Assembly (NCBI RefSeq): GCF_036417845.1
Contig: NW_027118693.1
Coordinates: 3,420,001 to 3,484,000, forward strand
Reading direction: 5' to 3'
Source: Apteryx mantelli
Taxonomy: Eukaryota; Chordata; Aves; Apterygiformes; Apterygidae
Length of the DNA: 64,000 nt
How positions within the stretch are numbered: the first letter of the stretch is position 1; each line of letters begins with the position of its first letter. A program made the position numbers and the translations under genes. The notes below the pieces were generated by a model. The model had not been told where the DNA came from and did not search any database. It saw only the letters and a list, made by a program, of their open reading frames with translations. Positions 1-12,396 of the stretch are shown one piece after another.

Positions 1-330
1 ATACAAAGGTGACAGAGGTAGGTCTTTGCTGCAAAGCTGCCTCAATTTCTCTGTAACCGTCATTCAAAATTACCATCAAATCAGAACACAAGATAGACTC
101 CTCTCATCCAACATTTTCTGCACCTGAATTTTGTTTCCATGCATGCTCAAATGGCAATAAGTAGCATGTTCAGTGTCAATACCATTGTTCCTATAGCTGT
201 GTCTTTGATCTTACCTTCTGCATGAGTGACACCTCATATATTTCTTTTTGCTTCCTTGCTGAAGAAAGTTGTGTCTGACTTCCTGATGAGAGTCTCAGCT
301 GTGACAACCAAGAGGAAAATTGGGGAGAGA

Positions 331-371
<41 letters not shown>

Positions 372-974
372 TTCTACATTCCTGCTCTATGTCATAAGAC
401 CAGAGGGACAGCTATGTAGCTCAGTTACTTATTGCACAGCCACCAACAGGACGTATACAAGTAAAAAAGTGCATGGTGCATTGACCAATAGGAATCATAG
501 TCTTAGAATAAGAAGGCATTCACACTCCAGTTGTTGGAAGAATGATGGATATCCTGCAGACTTGGCTAAGCTGAAATCAGTGTAATGACAACTGAGCAAT
601 GATTTCCTTGCTCAGCATAAACCGTGGATGATTCTTATCAGAATGAGACTGTTCAACATGCAAAACAATTTAGAAAGATGAAACGTCCCAGGGAAGGAGT
701 TCCAGAAAGCCAGTGTGTGGCAGAAAGGCAAAAGTTTTTTTTCAACTTGTAATGAAGAAGGTGCATTTCACAAAGACCACTAGTACTTGATAGGTGGTCT
801 GAGAAATGCCAGAAAGAAAAGTAATTGGATCCTTTCTAAGAATTTACCCTTCAGAGGCTTCACTTTGAAAAAAAAAAAATCCTGGGAGATTTAGATAAAC
901 AAGCCTCACATCAAGTTAGCAGTAGTTGAGTGCCAGTCACAAAGATGACAGGCCCCAAATCGTCTTGTACTGGC
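1..974. other. Non-coding flank, no gene seen
   Basis: AT-leaning sequence with stops in all frames apart from a short open stretch created by the GA tract at 325-366. I see no recognisable gene, RNA or mobile element here. A short A run lies near 871-881. Confidence 0.6.
325..366. repeat. (GA)n microsatellite
   Basis: About 42 bases of nearly pure GA dinucleotides with one early GGG interruption. The open frame through it reads as alternating Arg-Glu, which is a translation artefact of the repeat. Confidence 0.95.
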
Positions 975-1165
975 ATACACAACAGTAAGGGGCAATGCCC
1001 ACAAGCTGCAGCTTGGAAGGTTCAGAGAGGACCTCAGGAAAAAACGAGTTATTAATTAGGAGGGTTATGAAGCACTGGAGCAAGTCACCCAGAGAGGGTG
1101 GGAGGTTGGGCTAGAGACATCTGGAGGTCCCTTCCAACCACTATTTCAATGGTGCGATGATTTTC
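975..1165 (+). mobile_element. Old CR1 LINE 3' fragment
   Basis: This stretch keeps the characteristic order of the CR1 3' end. A block reads GGGGCAATGCCCACAAGCT, then GAAGCACTGGAGCAA and CCCAGAGAGG, and finally the terminal signature CATCTGGAGGTCCCTTCCAA near 1110-1130. The copy is diverged and missing internal segments, so it is an old, 5'-truncated insertion. CR1 is the dominant LINE of bird genomes and has no long poly(A) tail. Confidence 0.8.
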
Positions 1166-4100
1166 AGAGGGAAGCCCTGGGGACACAGGTTCCTTGAGCA
1201 AACCAAGGAGATGCACATTCAACGGCTATAAAGGAAGTCTAGGAAGGAGATCACCTCACCTTGCTTGAGGGCAACAATTCAGGTGCTAAACAGAGGAGCC
1301 TAGTGCCATATGAAATCTTCTAGGGTATCCAAGAAGTTTTCTGTGGCTAGCAGTTATGACAGAGAATCTAGCAAACATGCATGCTCTTCCAGAGTGTCAC
1401 CCAGAAGCCAGGCATGTTACTGTGCAGGGAATCTCAGATGGAATTAAACACAAATATTGAGATTGAAAATGTACTCCCTGGGTGTGTTGAATCTGGGTGT
1501 CTAAAGCTGAGCAATTTCTCTCAAGTCTTCTCAGAATCAAGGGAGGTGTAGGATTCAACCCAGCGTTGCACACATGGGCTTCCAGTGCAATTGGAGATGC
1601 TGTTTGGTGTCCTGTTTGGCATCCAGCCACCACTCTACAGAGAGGACAGATCTTCTATTGGTCCTGTGTCATAGCTACTGTGCTTTACAAAGCACCTAGG
1701 ACGTTGCAAGTATTACCTGATGCCTGTGTGCGGGCAACTGAATCAGCGTCTTAGTCCATGCAGTCTGTGGAGTCTGAAGACCAACTGATTAGCTCCTAAA
1801 GTAAACAACTTACCTTGGATAACTTACAAGAGGAATCCCACCCTAGCTGACTGGCTCGGATGGAGACATTCAAAGCATAGATAACTAATTCTGCACAGAT
1901 GAATCCCACTTCAGATGCTTCACTACAAGATACAGACAACCCCTACTGAGCAACGATAGTTATCCACTCATCACTGTTCTATTTATCTGCTTGTCTGAGT
2001 GATAAAAGCCACACAAGGAACGAGGCCAAACAGTAGTCTGTCTATGCGAGTAAGTCTGCAATGTCTTAAAGTCACCTTTCAAAATTATTTAGGAAAGAGC
2101 TAGGACAAATCAAAGCTTGAGATTAATTTTGCCTCATTGCAGATGAAATTACAGTCCGGGCATCTTCACTTGAACTCGTAATCCATATTTCCTTTGCAAC
2201 CATAGGAGAAAAATTGGCAGTCACAGAGCGTAAATCCCTTCACTCTACTGCAAATAACTAAAATAGGTCAGGGCCCATTTCCAAAGGGGCATTTTAAAAT
2301 CTAGCTGTTGAAGAAAAATCTTCCTGAGAGCCTTGAAATCTTGGAACTTCTCTGCCTTTGGCTAGACATGCCCAAAATTGCTTCCGATGAGGGAGTTTCC
2401 CAAAATCTCAAGGATCTATAGAGCTGAGACACTGCCCTCCAGCCACCTTCTGTTTTGTGGAGGTACATTACAGTATTGATTTGGACTTTGCCTTTTTGGG
2501 CTGACATGCCTTGCCTGCCCTGAGCTGCCTACAACGCAGATCTTTCCCCCTGAGCAAGTAGCTCTCACCTGTTCAGTAGTTAACATACAGAAATATGTGT
2601 GTCTATAAGCAGTTCCTCTAGCCAATTTTTGGTGTCTATTTTAGGAGAAGCTGGAGGAGAGGTGAGATGAGCTGAAGTGGGCTAAGGTGTCAGGGTAAAG
2701 AGACAACTGTATGCAAATGAACAAGTAAGAGAATCATCAAATGGCCCTCGTAACCCAGGTTGCTTCTGAAGAACCACAGCTGAGTTCAAGAAAGAAATCC
2801 CTTCTGGCCAAACAGTTCAGGAAGCATTTCTTGATACAACTGTATTATCAAGGAGACTGTCAGACTTCTAATGAATATGAATTAAAAAAAAATGCAGCTA
2901 GCTTACTGGAACTTCATCATCTTCAAAATGCTTTATTTTTCGGATTCTCTTAATTTACTTTCTGACCAATTATTCATACTACTTATTAGTAGGAACTGAT
3001 GAATGAATTGCAAAAGAAAATGTTATTGTTCATTTGTTGGAATTCATTGAGGGAAATATATTTCCAACTTTACCTGTGTTAGTGGAAAGTCAGTGCAAAA
3101 GAAAGGGAAAGATGGGGATTTTTTTTTCCATTAAATTAGATTCTAAAGATTGTGTGAATACTTTGCCACTGCCTTCTGTGTCCTGCTATGTCAAAGCCTT
3201 TTAAAAATGTAGCAGAAATTTACAGATCACAAAAACCCAGCAACGTCTGTATTGGGTCACACATGGGGCCTGTGCAACCCAGACAAGTTTCTCTTGGTCG
3301 GGCCTCATTAGATGGTGATCTAGAGAAGGTAATTTTTCACTGTCAAGCCATTTAGGTCCTTTCTTACCCTATAGCCATGTAATATGAGTTTGAGTTTTTG
3401 TCCTGAGTTTGCAAGGCCTCAGGACTGCAGCTTCTCAGGCCTGCTCTGCCTGAACTTTTCTTGACCTGCCTGCAGCTTTTTAAAAGAAAAGTTTTAACTT
3501 ACTTGAGTTCTTACAGCAATAACAAGCAGTTGTTCTGTGTGGAATGCGATATTTACAGCTCCCACATAATGATGCAGTAGAGAGAAATGCAGGCCTGGTG
3601 CAATAGCAGAAGCCTTGAGAAGTGCAGACACAGGATGCGGTGTAGAGGAGTACCGGCATGGGATGGCAAGAGACGGGGCACAGCTTGGCGCTGGAGACCC
3701 CGCAGCTACAGACCACTCACCAGTGGTCGGTGTAAGAAACGCGCACCTGGAGCAGGACACAACTGGTTTTAGGCCAACAAAGAGAACAAAGCAACAGTAT
3801 CGAACATAAGTAGAAGGTACCGTATGTGGTACTTTCAGAGATAACGTGGAGAGAGAGAGCAATGAAGAAAGAGCAAGGCGTAAAAAGTGTGTTAGCAAAC
3901 ACGTGAAAATGACCCCAAGTGGATACTAGAGTGAGGAAGAAGAAAGCACCAACCTGAACATCATCTTCCTCTCGGTGAAGGACTCCAGATGCTGACAACT
4001 CACCGCAACAACCCACCAACAACACCAGAGTGAAACTGCCAACCTTAGGACTCAGGGTAGCAGGGGAAGGGTGAACGTAACACCAGGAAAAGTGGTAGAA

Positions 4101-4228
4101 ACTGAAAAGTGTGTGTTTAACAGTTTTAACTGTATTGGTATTATTTCTGTATTATATTTGTCTGTAATAGTTAGATCTGGACTGGTAATGATTCTCGGAT
4201 TAGACTGCTAAGACATTCTGAATGGCAA

Positions 4229-4230
<2 letters not shown>
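1166..4230. other. Intergenic, no gene recognised
   Basis: No protein family, RNA gene or clear transposon is visible. Short open frames on both strands at 3480-4030 overlap one another in several frames and show no motif. The 1465-1760 part carries a phrase near 1583 (GCAATTGGAGATGC) that resembles the dispersed repeat described at 9250 and 18790. Confidence 0.5.
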
Positions 4231-4283
<53 letters not shown>

Positions 4284-4288
4284 ACACA
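4231..4288. repeat. (CA)n microsatellite
   Basis: A CA dinucleotide tract of about 58 bases with single interruptions (a G near its start and a T near 4279). It is likely to be length-polymorphic. Confidence 0.95.
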
Positions 4289-7100
4289 AGCATGACTATA
4301 TCTTAGGGCCAAACAGTCAGTACAGCGGTCCCAGGGAGGACCCAGAGCACTACTGCTCTGTAGTGTGGGTGCAGCCAGTCTGCTCTGGAGGGGGGCTGGC
4401 CTCAGCACTGGCTCCTGTTGGTCTGCACTACTTGACTTAGAGGGTAGAGATTGCTCTCTGCAGCGTGCAGCAGTGTTGCATTTAGTAGTGTGAAGGCACC
4501 CACTTCATAAGTGGAGTACACTTTACCCACAGCTGCCCCAAGGTTTTCTTCTTGGATGGAACAAACCAGTTCACTCCAAGAGAAACTTGGGACTGAGCCA
4601 TTATGCGCTTAGTGGAGACCATGGAGGCCCCAGACCCCAGGAGAAGCCAAGGGGCTAAACGCTTTGAGAGGGCAGATGTGATATCATCTAAGCAAGTCTT
4701 TTGGTATCTCTCTCATGGTAGCAGAAGAAACTGTCATAATTCGGAAGTGACCCATCCATCAGTTCTGGGCACAGACACGAGGATGGAATACTTTTCTTTT
4801 GGAAGGGTCCTGTGTCCATGAATTATTGAGGGAAGCGGGAAGCTCTGGGTGGGAGCCAGGTGCCCAGGCATAGATGTCTGACTCTGTTCTAGACACCTCT
4901 AGACAATGCCGCAGGGTACTGGAGACATCTCTAAAGCTGTCAGAAATGACACAGAAGCTATGGGAATCCTGTGCCAGTGTGACGCGCTACCTGGAAGCCG
5001 AGTGGGATGCTCCAAATCATCTCCAATGCAAGTGGGCACCTGGGTTCAGACAGTCAAACCGTTCTCAAGTTAGGTGACACAAGTCCCACAGCAGATGATC
5101 TTAAAGCACTGCCTGTGAACCTACCCTACAGGTGAGATGAATCACAAAGTATTTCTTCATGCCATCACAGGTGATCTATGCAGCATTATCTACACTACCT
5201 GTTTTAATCACTACAGTTCAGAAATTTAGCCTGCAGAGCTGAGTGGGCTGAGCAATTGGTTTCCCTACTGCCTGTAGAGGTCATGAGTGAACCAGGCCCT
5301 CGTGTTTCCCAAGTCTTCCTGCCTGAAAGGCCTCTGGCTTTTTCTTGGCTAGAGTCCAACAGTGAGGATAGAATTGTGATTCAAGTGCAAGTATGAATGC
5401 CTGAGTTATCACTAAATAGTTCCTGAATTTGTGAGGTCTTTAGAAAACATGGAGAAGCTGGGGAGGTTTTGACCCTAAAAGACCAGGAACCCCTGACACT
5501 ACAAAATCATGTTATACTCCTGTTCCAATTTCCTTTGTTCTAATGATGTCAGCTATTTTCCTCCTTCTCAGCCTTTTGCTGTTGGGCAGAAGCATCTTCT
5601 GACATGTGACAATTTGTCCATCAGCAAATTTATCCTCGTCTTACTTCTTCTCTACCATCTTCCCCACAACTGGTTGTCACCAGTCTATAATGAATTCAAA
5701 TGGATTCTGCTACTAATTCTGCCAGTGCACCAAAACATGCTGAGTTTTACTTCCAGTTGCCTAACTGCTAGAGCACACCCAATACTATTCAATTTGTGGC
5801 CGCTTGCCCGTGGATAATTCTGCTAATAAAACTTTGCAAACTTTACTCTCCTTCCCCAAGAGAAATGCCAGTGGTTATCCCCTCAGGACCAGGCTGTGCA
5901 ACATGCTCATCAGTTTGTCTGCAAAGACATTCAGCAAGCCATAGAAACGCCTGGCTGCCACCTGCACAGCTAAACTTCCTTGCTCTGCGTTGAACAAGGA
6001 GACTGACAGGCAAAACTCTTGCTGACTCTGTGGTTATTGAACTGCTTGAATTTGCTACCTTTTTGAGCTGGTTTATCTTAAAGGGTCATTTGCACTTTTC
6101 GCCACATATTTATGATGTCTGTGAATGGGGAAATAGGTGAAGACTGAAATTGCCATCAGCAGGGTGATGAAGAGATTAGATTGCTTGCTCTCAGAGGTTT
6201 CCTGGTGTCCCTGTCTTTGAAAATTTCCCTCAAATGTCCACATAGTAGTGGTACAGAGAAAAGGAAAGATACTCAGTGCAAGTTAAAGGGATTACAGTGA
6301 CCCACAAGCAATGACTCCCACCGATGAATTCTTTTCTCAGGTGTTCCTAAGATGTGGAGGTGAGCTCTCTCACTAGGACACCGCTCTCATTTGTGAAAGT
6401 AAAATGAAGCCAGCGCAGAGATGTTGGAGATGGTGTCTGGAAAAATCCGGTAACTGAAAAGTAAGTATTTCTGACGGTCCCCATGAAGGGACACTGCTGT
6501 TTTCTGGTACTTCTCTCTGGGAAGCAGCTGTTCCTGAATGTAACTTGCTTCTCCATAAGCCTGGATTTGTCCCTTATTTTTGGATCAAAAATGGATGCAA
6601 ATCTATTTGTGTTTTGGCAATGCTTTTTTACTTTATTAGCTACCCATCATTCATGCTAGATCTGAGTTGAGTGCAGGAGGTTCTGATCCTGACTAGACCC
6701 TGGGATTTAGGTTAGGGTGGCATTCTGTTCACCCAGCTTTGCCCGTTTAAAAGTTAGGAGGGTTCATCTGACTGGTCTTAGTCACCTCTTTTAAGATAAC
6801 CTGAATGCTTGTCAGGAAGTCCCACTTTCCCTCCACTGAGGGTAAAGTCTAGGATGGCATCTAACTTGGGGCATCTATGTTAAGGCAAGGGATTCCCAGG
6901 CTCTTCTTTTTTGTCTCCCTGTGTTTCTATCTTCAGCATCCTCTTCAGTCTTCTCCACTCACATCTTACTGTTCCACCCTCTTATTATCATAAGTTATTT
7001 ACTCCTTCAAAACAGTGTTCTCCACTGCAATTCAGAGTTGACTTTTCAGCACCTCCTAAAATGCACCAGCTCCCTTATTTTCTTCTCCTTCCTTGAAAAT
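4289..7100. other. Intergenic upstream of the first OR gene
   Basis: No gene recognised. The open frames are short and overlap in several frames. The last 200 bases are pyrimidine-rich and lead into the splice-acceptor-like site just before the OR start codon. I could not identify a promoter or a 5' untranslated exon. Confidence 0.5.
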
Positions 7101-7103
7101 TAG
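7085..7103 (+). other. Candidate 3' splice site of OR 5'UTR intron
   Basis: A pyrimidine-rich tract (TTCTTCTCC then TTCC) runs into an AG at 7102-7103, four bases before the ATG at 7108. OR genes commonly have an intron in the 5' untranslated region that ends just before a single coding exon. This site therefore supports 7108 as the start rather than the in-frame TTG at 7093, which would fall inside the intron. Confidence 0.5.
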
Positions 7104-7107
7104 GAGC

Positions 7108-8082
7108 ATGACAGATACATACTTTGGAAACAGGACACGTGTGACGGAATTCATCCTCATTGGCTTCCTGAACCCCTTTGAAGTACAAGTCACCTTGTTC
7201 ATGTTGTTCTTCATTGTCTTTCTGGTGACAGTGGTTGGGAACTCTGTTATCATCGTGTTAACCTGCTCTGACTACCGTTTACAATCACCCATGTACTTTT
7301 TCCTTTGCAACCTTTCCATCATTGAAATTCTCATCACTGTGACTGTGGTGCCCAAAATGATGGAAAACTTCCTCTCGGAGAGGAAGACAATTTCTTTTTA
7401 TGGTTGCCTGGCTCAGAGCTACTTTTATTTCCTTCTGGGCACCACAGAGTATGTCCTGCTCGCTGTCATGTCCTACGACCGTTATGTGGCCGTATGCTCC
7501 CCACTGCACTATAGCAACATCATGAGAAAGAAGGTCTGTATGTGGCTGGTAGTGGCATCCTGGCTGTGTGGATTTTTCTCCATTTTGGTCCCCACAGTGA
7601 TGAAGCTTCAGCTGCCATTCTGTGGTCCCAACACCATCAACCATTTCTTCTGTGATAGTGCCCCTCTGCTGCACCTGGCTTGTGCTGACATCCGGCTGCT
7701 GGAGTTTATTGATTTCATCATTTCACTGCCCATTCTGCTAGGTTCCCTGCTGCTGACTGTCTTCTCCTACTTCTATATCATCTGTGCCATTATCCGCACC
7801 CCTTCTGCCACAGGCAAGCAGAAGGCTTTTTCCACCTGTGCCTCTCATTTTACTGTGGTCACTATCGGCTATGGCACCTCAGTCTTTATTTATGTCCGTC
7901 CCTCTCAAACCAACTCCATGAACCTAAACAAAGTAGCATCTCTGCTCACCACTGCATTCACTCCGATGCTGAATCCTTTCATATTCAGCCTTAGGAACCA
8001 GAAGGTCAAGGAGGCATTAACGGACTTAGTCAGCAAGTGTGTAGGAGCTCACGGACTTGGCCTGAATTCACGGAGGGTTTGA
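7108..8082 (+). CDS. Olfactory receptor, class II, family-6-like (intact)
   Basis: This is a single-exon, 324-residue seven-transmembrane odorant receptor, expected in the ciliary membrane of olfactory neurons and coupled to the olfactory G protein. Family hallmarks are all present: N-glycosylation site NRT at 8-10, GN at 44-45, PMYFFL at 61-66, the disulfide cysteine C100, the TM3 motif MSYDRYVAVC at 121-130, loop cysteines C172, C182 and C192, the TM6 motif KAFSTCASH at 239-247, and PMLNPFIFSLRN in TM7 at 286-297. The length is normal for the family and there are no internal stops. I start at the ATG at 7108; the frame extends upstream to 7093 only through a TTG. The LGTTEY segment before TM3 and the SYDRY variant suggest OR family 6 or a close relative. 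The subfamily is an inference by eye. Confidence 0.93.
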   Translation: MTDTYFGNRTRVTEFILIGFLNPFEVQVTLFMLFFIVFLVTVVGNSVIIVLTCSDYRLQSPMYFFLCNLSIIEILITVTVVPKMMENFLSERKTISFYGCLAQSYFYFLLGTTEYVLLAVMSYDRYVAVCSPLHYSNIMRKKVCMWLVVASWLCGFFSILVPTVMKLQLPFCGPNTINHFFCDSAPLLHLACADIRLLEFIDFIISLPILLGSLLLTVFSYFYIICAIIRTPSATGKQKAFSTCASHFTVVTIGYGTSVFIYVRPSQTNSMNLNKVASLLTTAFTPMLNPFIFSLRNQKVKEALTDLVSKCVGAHGLGLNSRRV

Positions 8083-8116
8083 ACTTGACTCCGCTGGAAG
8101 ACTCACAGGTATGTGC

Positions 8117-8362
8117 TCAGAACACACTGTTTTCTTGCAATGAAACAGAGCTGACAGTATCCATAAACTCATCATCTCTGATGCTGCTCAGGCTGCTGAC
8201 CTCCTCCCACAACTCCTTAGCTTGACAGCACAGCTCCTCAATGAGCACACATCTCCTGCAGGCTAGAAAACCATCTCTCACTGCCCAAGCCTCAGCAAGA
8301 GGCCCCAGGCACTCCCTGCAGCCCAAGACCTGCCGAGCTGCATCCTCCTCCTGGAGCTCCAA
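8117..8362 (-). mobile_element. Possible CR1 ORF1-like remnant
   Basis: A minus-strand open frame of 81 residues has a CRRC pair followed by an amphipathic Glu/Leu-rich stretch (KELWEEVSSLSSIRDDE). This pattern, a Cys pair followed by a short coiled coil ending in SIR..E, is familiar from bird LINE ORF1-type open frames. I have no alignment to prove it. It lies back to back with the plus-strand CR1 ORF2 end starting near 8525. The alternative is a chance open frame. Confidence 0.35.
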
Positions 8363-8524
8363 AGGCTACGGGGCACTGTGCCCTGTGGCACATCGCTACC
8401 ATAGCTGAGGGTGTGTATCCTGTTCTGGGCAAAGGTGATGGTCCCCTTCTCTGTGCCCTGCTGCACAAACTGCTGCGCAAGCTGCTGTGTCTGTTGCCTG
8501 CCTCTGTTAGGTGCACTAACAGAA

Positions 8525-9160
8525 CACCGACAGCATCCTGGGCTGCATTAGGAAGAGCATCGCCAGCAAGTCTGGGGAGGTGACCCTTCCCCTCTACTCA
8601 GCACTGATGAGACCACGCCTGGAGTGCTGTGTCCAGTTCTGGGCTCCCCACTACAAGAGAGACATGGGCATATTGGAGCAAGTCCCGAGAATGGCCACAA
8701 AGATGGTTAAGGTTCTGGAGCATCTGACATACAAGGAGAGGCTGAGAGAGCTGGGACTCTTTAGCTTGGAGAAGAGAAGGCTCAGAGGCAATCGTATCCA
8801 TGTTTATGAGTATCTGTAAAGAATAAAGAAGGTGCAAAGAAGACGGAGCCAGACCCTTCTCAGTGGTGCCCAGTGACAGGAGCAGTGACAAGAAGCAATG
8901 AGCACAGACTGAAGCACAGGAAATTCCACTTGAACACAAGAAAGCACTTCTTTACTATGTGGGTGGCTGAACATTGGAACAGGATTCCCAGAGAGGTTGT
9001 GGAGTCTCCATCTTTGGAGATATTCAACACCCAACTGGACAATGTTCTGAGCAACCTGCTCTAGCTGACATTGCTTTGAGTAGGGGGGGGGTTGGACCAG
9101 ATGATCTCCGGAGGTCCTTTCCAGCCTCAACTATTTTATGATTCTGCGATTCTGTGACAC
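8525..9160 (+). mobile_element. CR1 LINE, 3' part of ORF2 plus 3'UTR
   Basis: The element begins with the end of the CR1 reverse-transcriptase ORF. Frames at 8580-8819 and 8873-9064 carry the usual CR1 C-terminal phrases: [16 protein letters not shown], then LKHRKFHLNTRKHFFT, then [18 protein letters not shown] stop and a frame change between them show that it is dead. The 3' end has the CR1 signature (GGTTGGACCAGATGATCTCC near 9090) and ends in the short ATTCTGCGATTCTGTGA-type repeats at about 9140-9158. It is 5'-truncated, as is usual for CR1. Confidence 0.92.
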
Positions 9161-11944
9161 TTGAAAAGCCTCCAGCAAGGCTCTGAACAGAGGCTTAGTT
9201 CAAAAGTAATAAACCTAAAATGTAGGTGCCCACTTATCATTAAAGGGCATGATTCATTTAGCCACAGATGTCTGTTGCCATTGGAGATGCCCTGGGACAC
9301 CTGAGATATCATATGGAGCTGACAGAGATGATGCTGGGCCTTGGGAGACCCACGCTGTTCTGGAACACCTAGCTGAAGACCAGGGGAATATTTGGGGAAT
9401 CTCCAACAACAATAGGCACCTGTGCTTAGAAAACAAAAGCCCACCTAAGTCCATCCAGGACTGTCATCAGAGCTTAGGCGCCTCCCTCCCAGGTTGACGC
9501 CCATGTGGTAAACACCCAAAGGTAGATAACGTAAATCCTGCCCTTCAAAATTTGCTCAGACTGCCCAACCAATGTTGAGCGGGGTTATACCGAGAGGAGA
9601 TAACCATTCCATATGATGCTGCAACCAGGTAGGAACATTTAGTTGAGGGTTGTTATTAATTAGGGACAGCACTGATGTCGCGGATGAGTGAGGAGTGATG
9701 CACTTCACTCGTAAGAGAGAAGCAGCAATATATTTTATTGAGGTAAGATTGCATTGCACACAGAAATGCTTTATGCTGTTTGAGATTCCCTGGCTTCTTC
9801 AAGATATCTGCACAAGGCTGGCAGATTGTGTGCAGGTTCCACAGAGTCCCATGCTCTTTTGGGTGCAATACCCTGCGGTATAGAAATGGTACAAGGCACC
9901 TACATTGGGCTGAATCCTATCCAAAATGTCCAGCTGTTCTCTGGATCAAGCTAGCACCATTGCATAGCAGCCTTATCTACCTTGTAGAGAAAAACCTCTG
10001 GCCTGCTGTCCTATCTTCCACCTCATAGGCTCAGAGTGTGCTTCATAGGCTACTGTGTATGTCTTTGGGATGCCCAGGGTTAAGGTGATGACGCTTTAAA
10101 ATTACTCACCATAAGCAGAGAGGAAGAACAGAACATTTTAGGCTCTAACTGTGGTCCTTCTAGTCAAAAGAAGAAGTAAGAAAAAATTGAATGCTTTCCT
10201 GTCTTCACTCCATCTCTCTCCCTTGGAATATGCCACTATTCATTGCTATTTAGAAAACATGACAAAAGTTTCATACATATGTAGGAACAATTTTGAGGAT
10301 TGAGGAAAACATTTTTCAGGCTGATCCTGATCATAATATGTTTGACTTCTTTATTCGAACTTATGCAGTAGGTGTAATTGCACAGTTTGGGCTAGTGGTC
10401 TGGGAGTGTATATGCTTGCGTTCATGAATGTATACACATAGAAAGCTACTTAATTGATAATCATCCTAGCTGGAAAGCTGTTATCATGAAGCAGAGTGAA
10501 AGCACTCTGGAGACTGCTGAATTATGAAGAAAACCATAACTCTATGATGATCAAAGACACTTTTCTCCATTGCATCCCTGCCAGAAACAGGATGATTTGC
10601 TTCTGAAATTAATGGATCCAGATGGTTTGTCAACAGCTGTTCACATACCTGATACCCTGATGTCATCCAGTGCATGCTTTCACTTCACTAGAAATCTCCT
10701 TTCACCAGATTTGAAAACGTTCACTTCACTTCAAGTAGCTATCACTGTAGCTGAACAGGTTATCCAGGGCTCCTATACTGTCAGCGAGAAGGAAAAGGCG
10801 TTTCTAGGGTGACCAGTTCAGCTTAAGACATTTATCTTTTTGATGAGTAGAATTTGTTGAGCTGAAACCTAAGGAAGTCGCTAAGTTGTTACATAAACCC
10901 AACCCAATCTACCTGTGTGTAACAACCAGCGTCACTTAACACCAGTTCTTCCTGAGAATTTTTTTTTCACTTGGTACAAAAAAATAAACATGAATTCTTA
11001 TTCCCACTTTCTGTCTTCCAGCAACGAAGAGCTGATTTTCCCCTGTGGGAAAATAGTTGGAATGAGTAAAAGTTAGGTTTTCCTCATTTCACTTCTGTAT
11101 GTTTATCTGTAAACTTGGAAATTGAAAGGTTTTTTTCACTGTTTGGTTTGGTATGTTTTCTCAAAAAAAAATAAAAAAAAGAATTTCACTACAATAATAG
11201 TTTTAAAGAGTTTTCTTTTTTTAATGGAACTTTCCAAAATTCCCCATTTCTGTTTGCCAAGAGAAACAAGGAGAAAAGTGAGCTTTCAGAACCATCCCGA
11301 ATCCCTTCTACTCATTTAGCAGAGGGAGGAAGCCATTTCCTTGTGAGCTGCCAGGTAGATCCAGCTGTGCGCGGGCAGTCTGAGTACATGTTTGGAGATA
11401 AAAAGAAGAATCGGATCCTCCATCATTACAATTCTCCACGGCTTAAATGAGCCAAACCATGAATTCTCATCAGGCCGTTTCCGTTGAAAATTGCCTGTAG
11501 CAGGCAGATGGAGATAAAGCTTTACGCAGTCGGAAATACTGAAAAGAAGCCTTGAACGAGCATCTCTAGATGACCATATGTGACAACTCAGTTGCTGGTA
11601 GGCATTTAAGATTCTTTCATAATAAAGGATGGTCTCATTCAGTTGTAAGTAGTTTCTACATTCCTCTGAACAAATGTCTGCTTTGATGTGGGAATTGCAC
11701 CCCAGTCTCCACTGACCGCACTGACTAGTTCTCCACTGATCACTGTGGTGGGAGTGCAGACACCTTAGGTGGGTTCGAGACTAGCACAGATTTCGATGCA
11801 CCTCCCCACAAGTCTGCAATGGGAACGCCAGTTTCAGTTGCCTCCCCATTGACATTTAGCACCATCGGAGGTGTTTCAGGGATCCTGCCTGCCCCCCAGC
11901 TGCTGCTCCAGAATGGCACAGGTCTCTTGTAAGTCATCAGATGC
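9161..11944. other. Intergenic between CR1 and ERV-L remnant
   Basis: No gene recognised. It contains the dispersed-repeat copy at 9250-9430. An AT-rich stretch at 9640-9760 (TATATTTTATTGAGG) could be a decayed LTR, but this is not supported. From 10.0 to 11.7 kb I see only unremarkable sequence with short A and T runs. Confidence 0.45.
9250..9430. repeat. Unclassified dispersed repeat, copy 1
   Basis: This stretch aligns by eye with 18790-18985. Both begin with a GATGTCTG.TGCCATTG then GATGCCCTGG-type block. Both carry a CTCCAA block about 140 bases later, and both finish with TAG.CACCTG. Similar phrases occur near 1583 and 5010. It looks like a low-copy interspersed family, about 180-200 bp long, that I cannot name. 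Confidence 0.35.
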
Positions 11945-12396
11945 TGTGACTGCAAGGCGGCCAAAAGAAGGTCGGATACCAGCAGAGAGAGACACTCAAG
12001 GTTCATAAGGAGTTAAACAGGACAGATTTAATAAAGGACTTGCGCTCCAGGCTGCACAGGGAGACCCAGGAACCACGAGGAGGGGTCGCCGGCAGGAGGC
12101 TGCTGGAGGTACGAGTCGGATGCACAGGCAGGACGCACGGGTGGGACGCATGGGTGGGACTCAACTTGTTCATAAGGGCCCCTTAAATCTCCTAAAACTA
12201 TTTCCTTATCTCAGCTGTGCTAACCTTGAGAAACTGCTGTGCGGGAAGCAGCTAGACGTTGTTGACAAAACGGAATGTGCATGCCTGGCCCCGATGGGAA
12301 TTTGGGCAGTGTGCAGTTTCACACGCTGGGCCTGCTACCACCTACTCTGCCAGTCACTGACTCCTCGCCAGGTCTTCCGCAGGTCTTCTCACTACA
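11945..12396 (-). mobile_element. Candidate 3' LTR of ERV-L-like remnant
   Basis: Read on the minus strand, a purine tract (AAGGGGTGGAG, plus-strand 12398-12408) is followed by TGTAGTGAGAAG. That is the expected order of polypurine tract and LTR start. About 450 bases later the sequence reaches CAGTCACA at about 11945, which supplies a CA end. A polyadenylation-like ATTAAA lies inside, near 12030. The boundaries are inferred from this anatomy only, because no second LTR copy is present for comparison. Confidence 0.45.

Noticed and set aside
226-585. 119-codon open frame at the left end
   Set aside because: Its central part is the (GA)n microsatellite read as Arg-Glu, and the flanks show no family features.
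3480-4025. Several overlapping open frames on both strands
   Set aside because: Frames on both strands overlap and none has recognisable motifs. Hydrophobic stretches alone do not support a gene.
7093-7107. Upstream extension of the first OR to position 7093
   Set aside because: The codon there is TTG, and an acceptor-like AG at 7102-7103 lies between it and the ATG at 7108, which gives a normal OR N-terminus.
9640-9760. Possible decayed LTR (AT-rich with TATTTTATTG)
   Set aside because: No matching partner, no defined ends and no retroviral coding sequence nearby.
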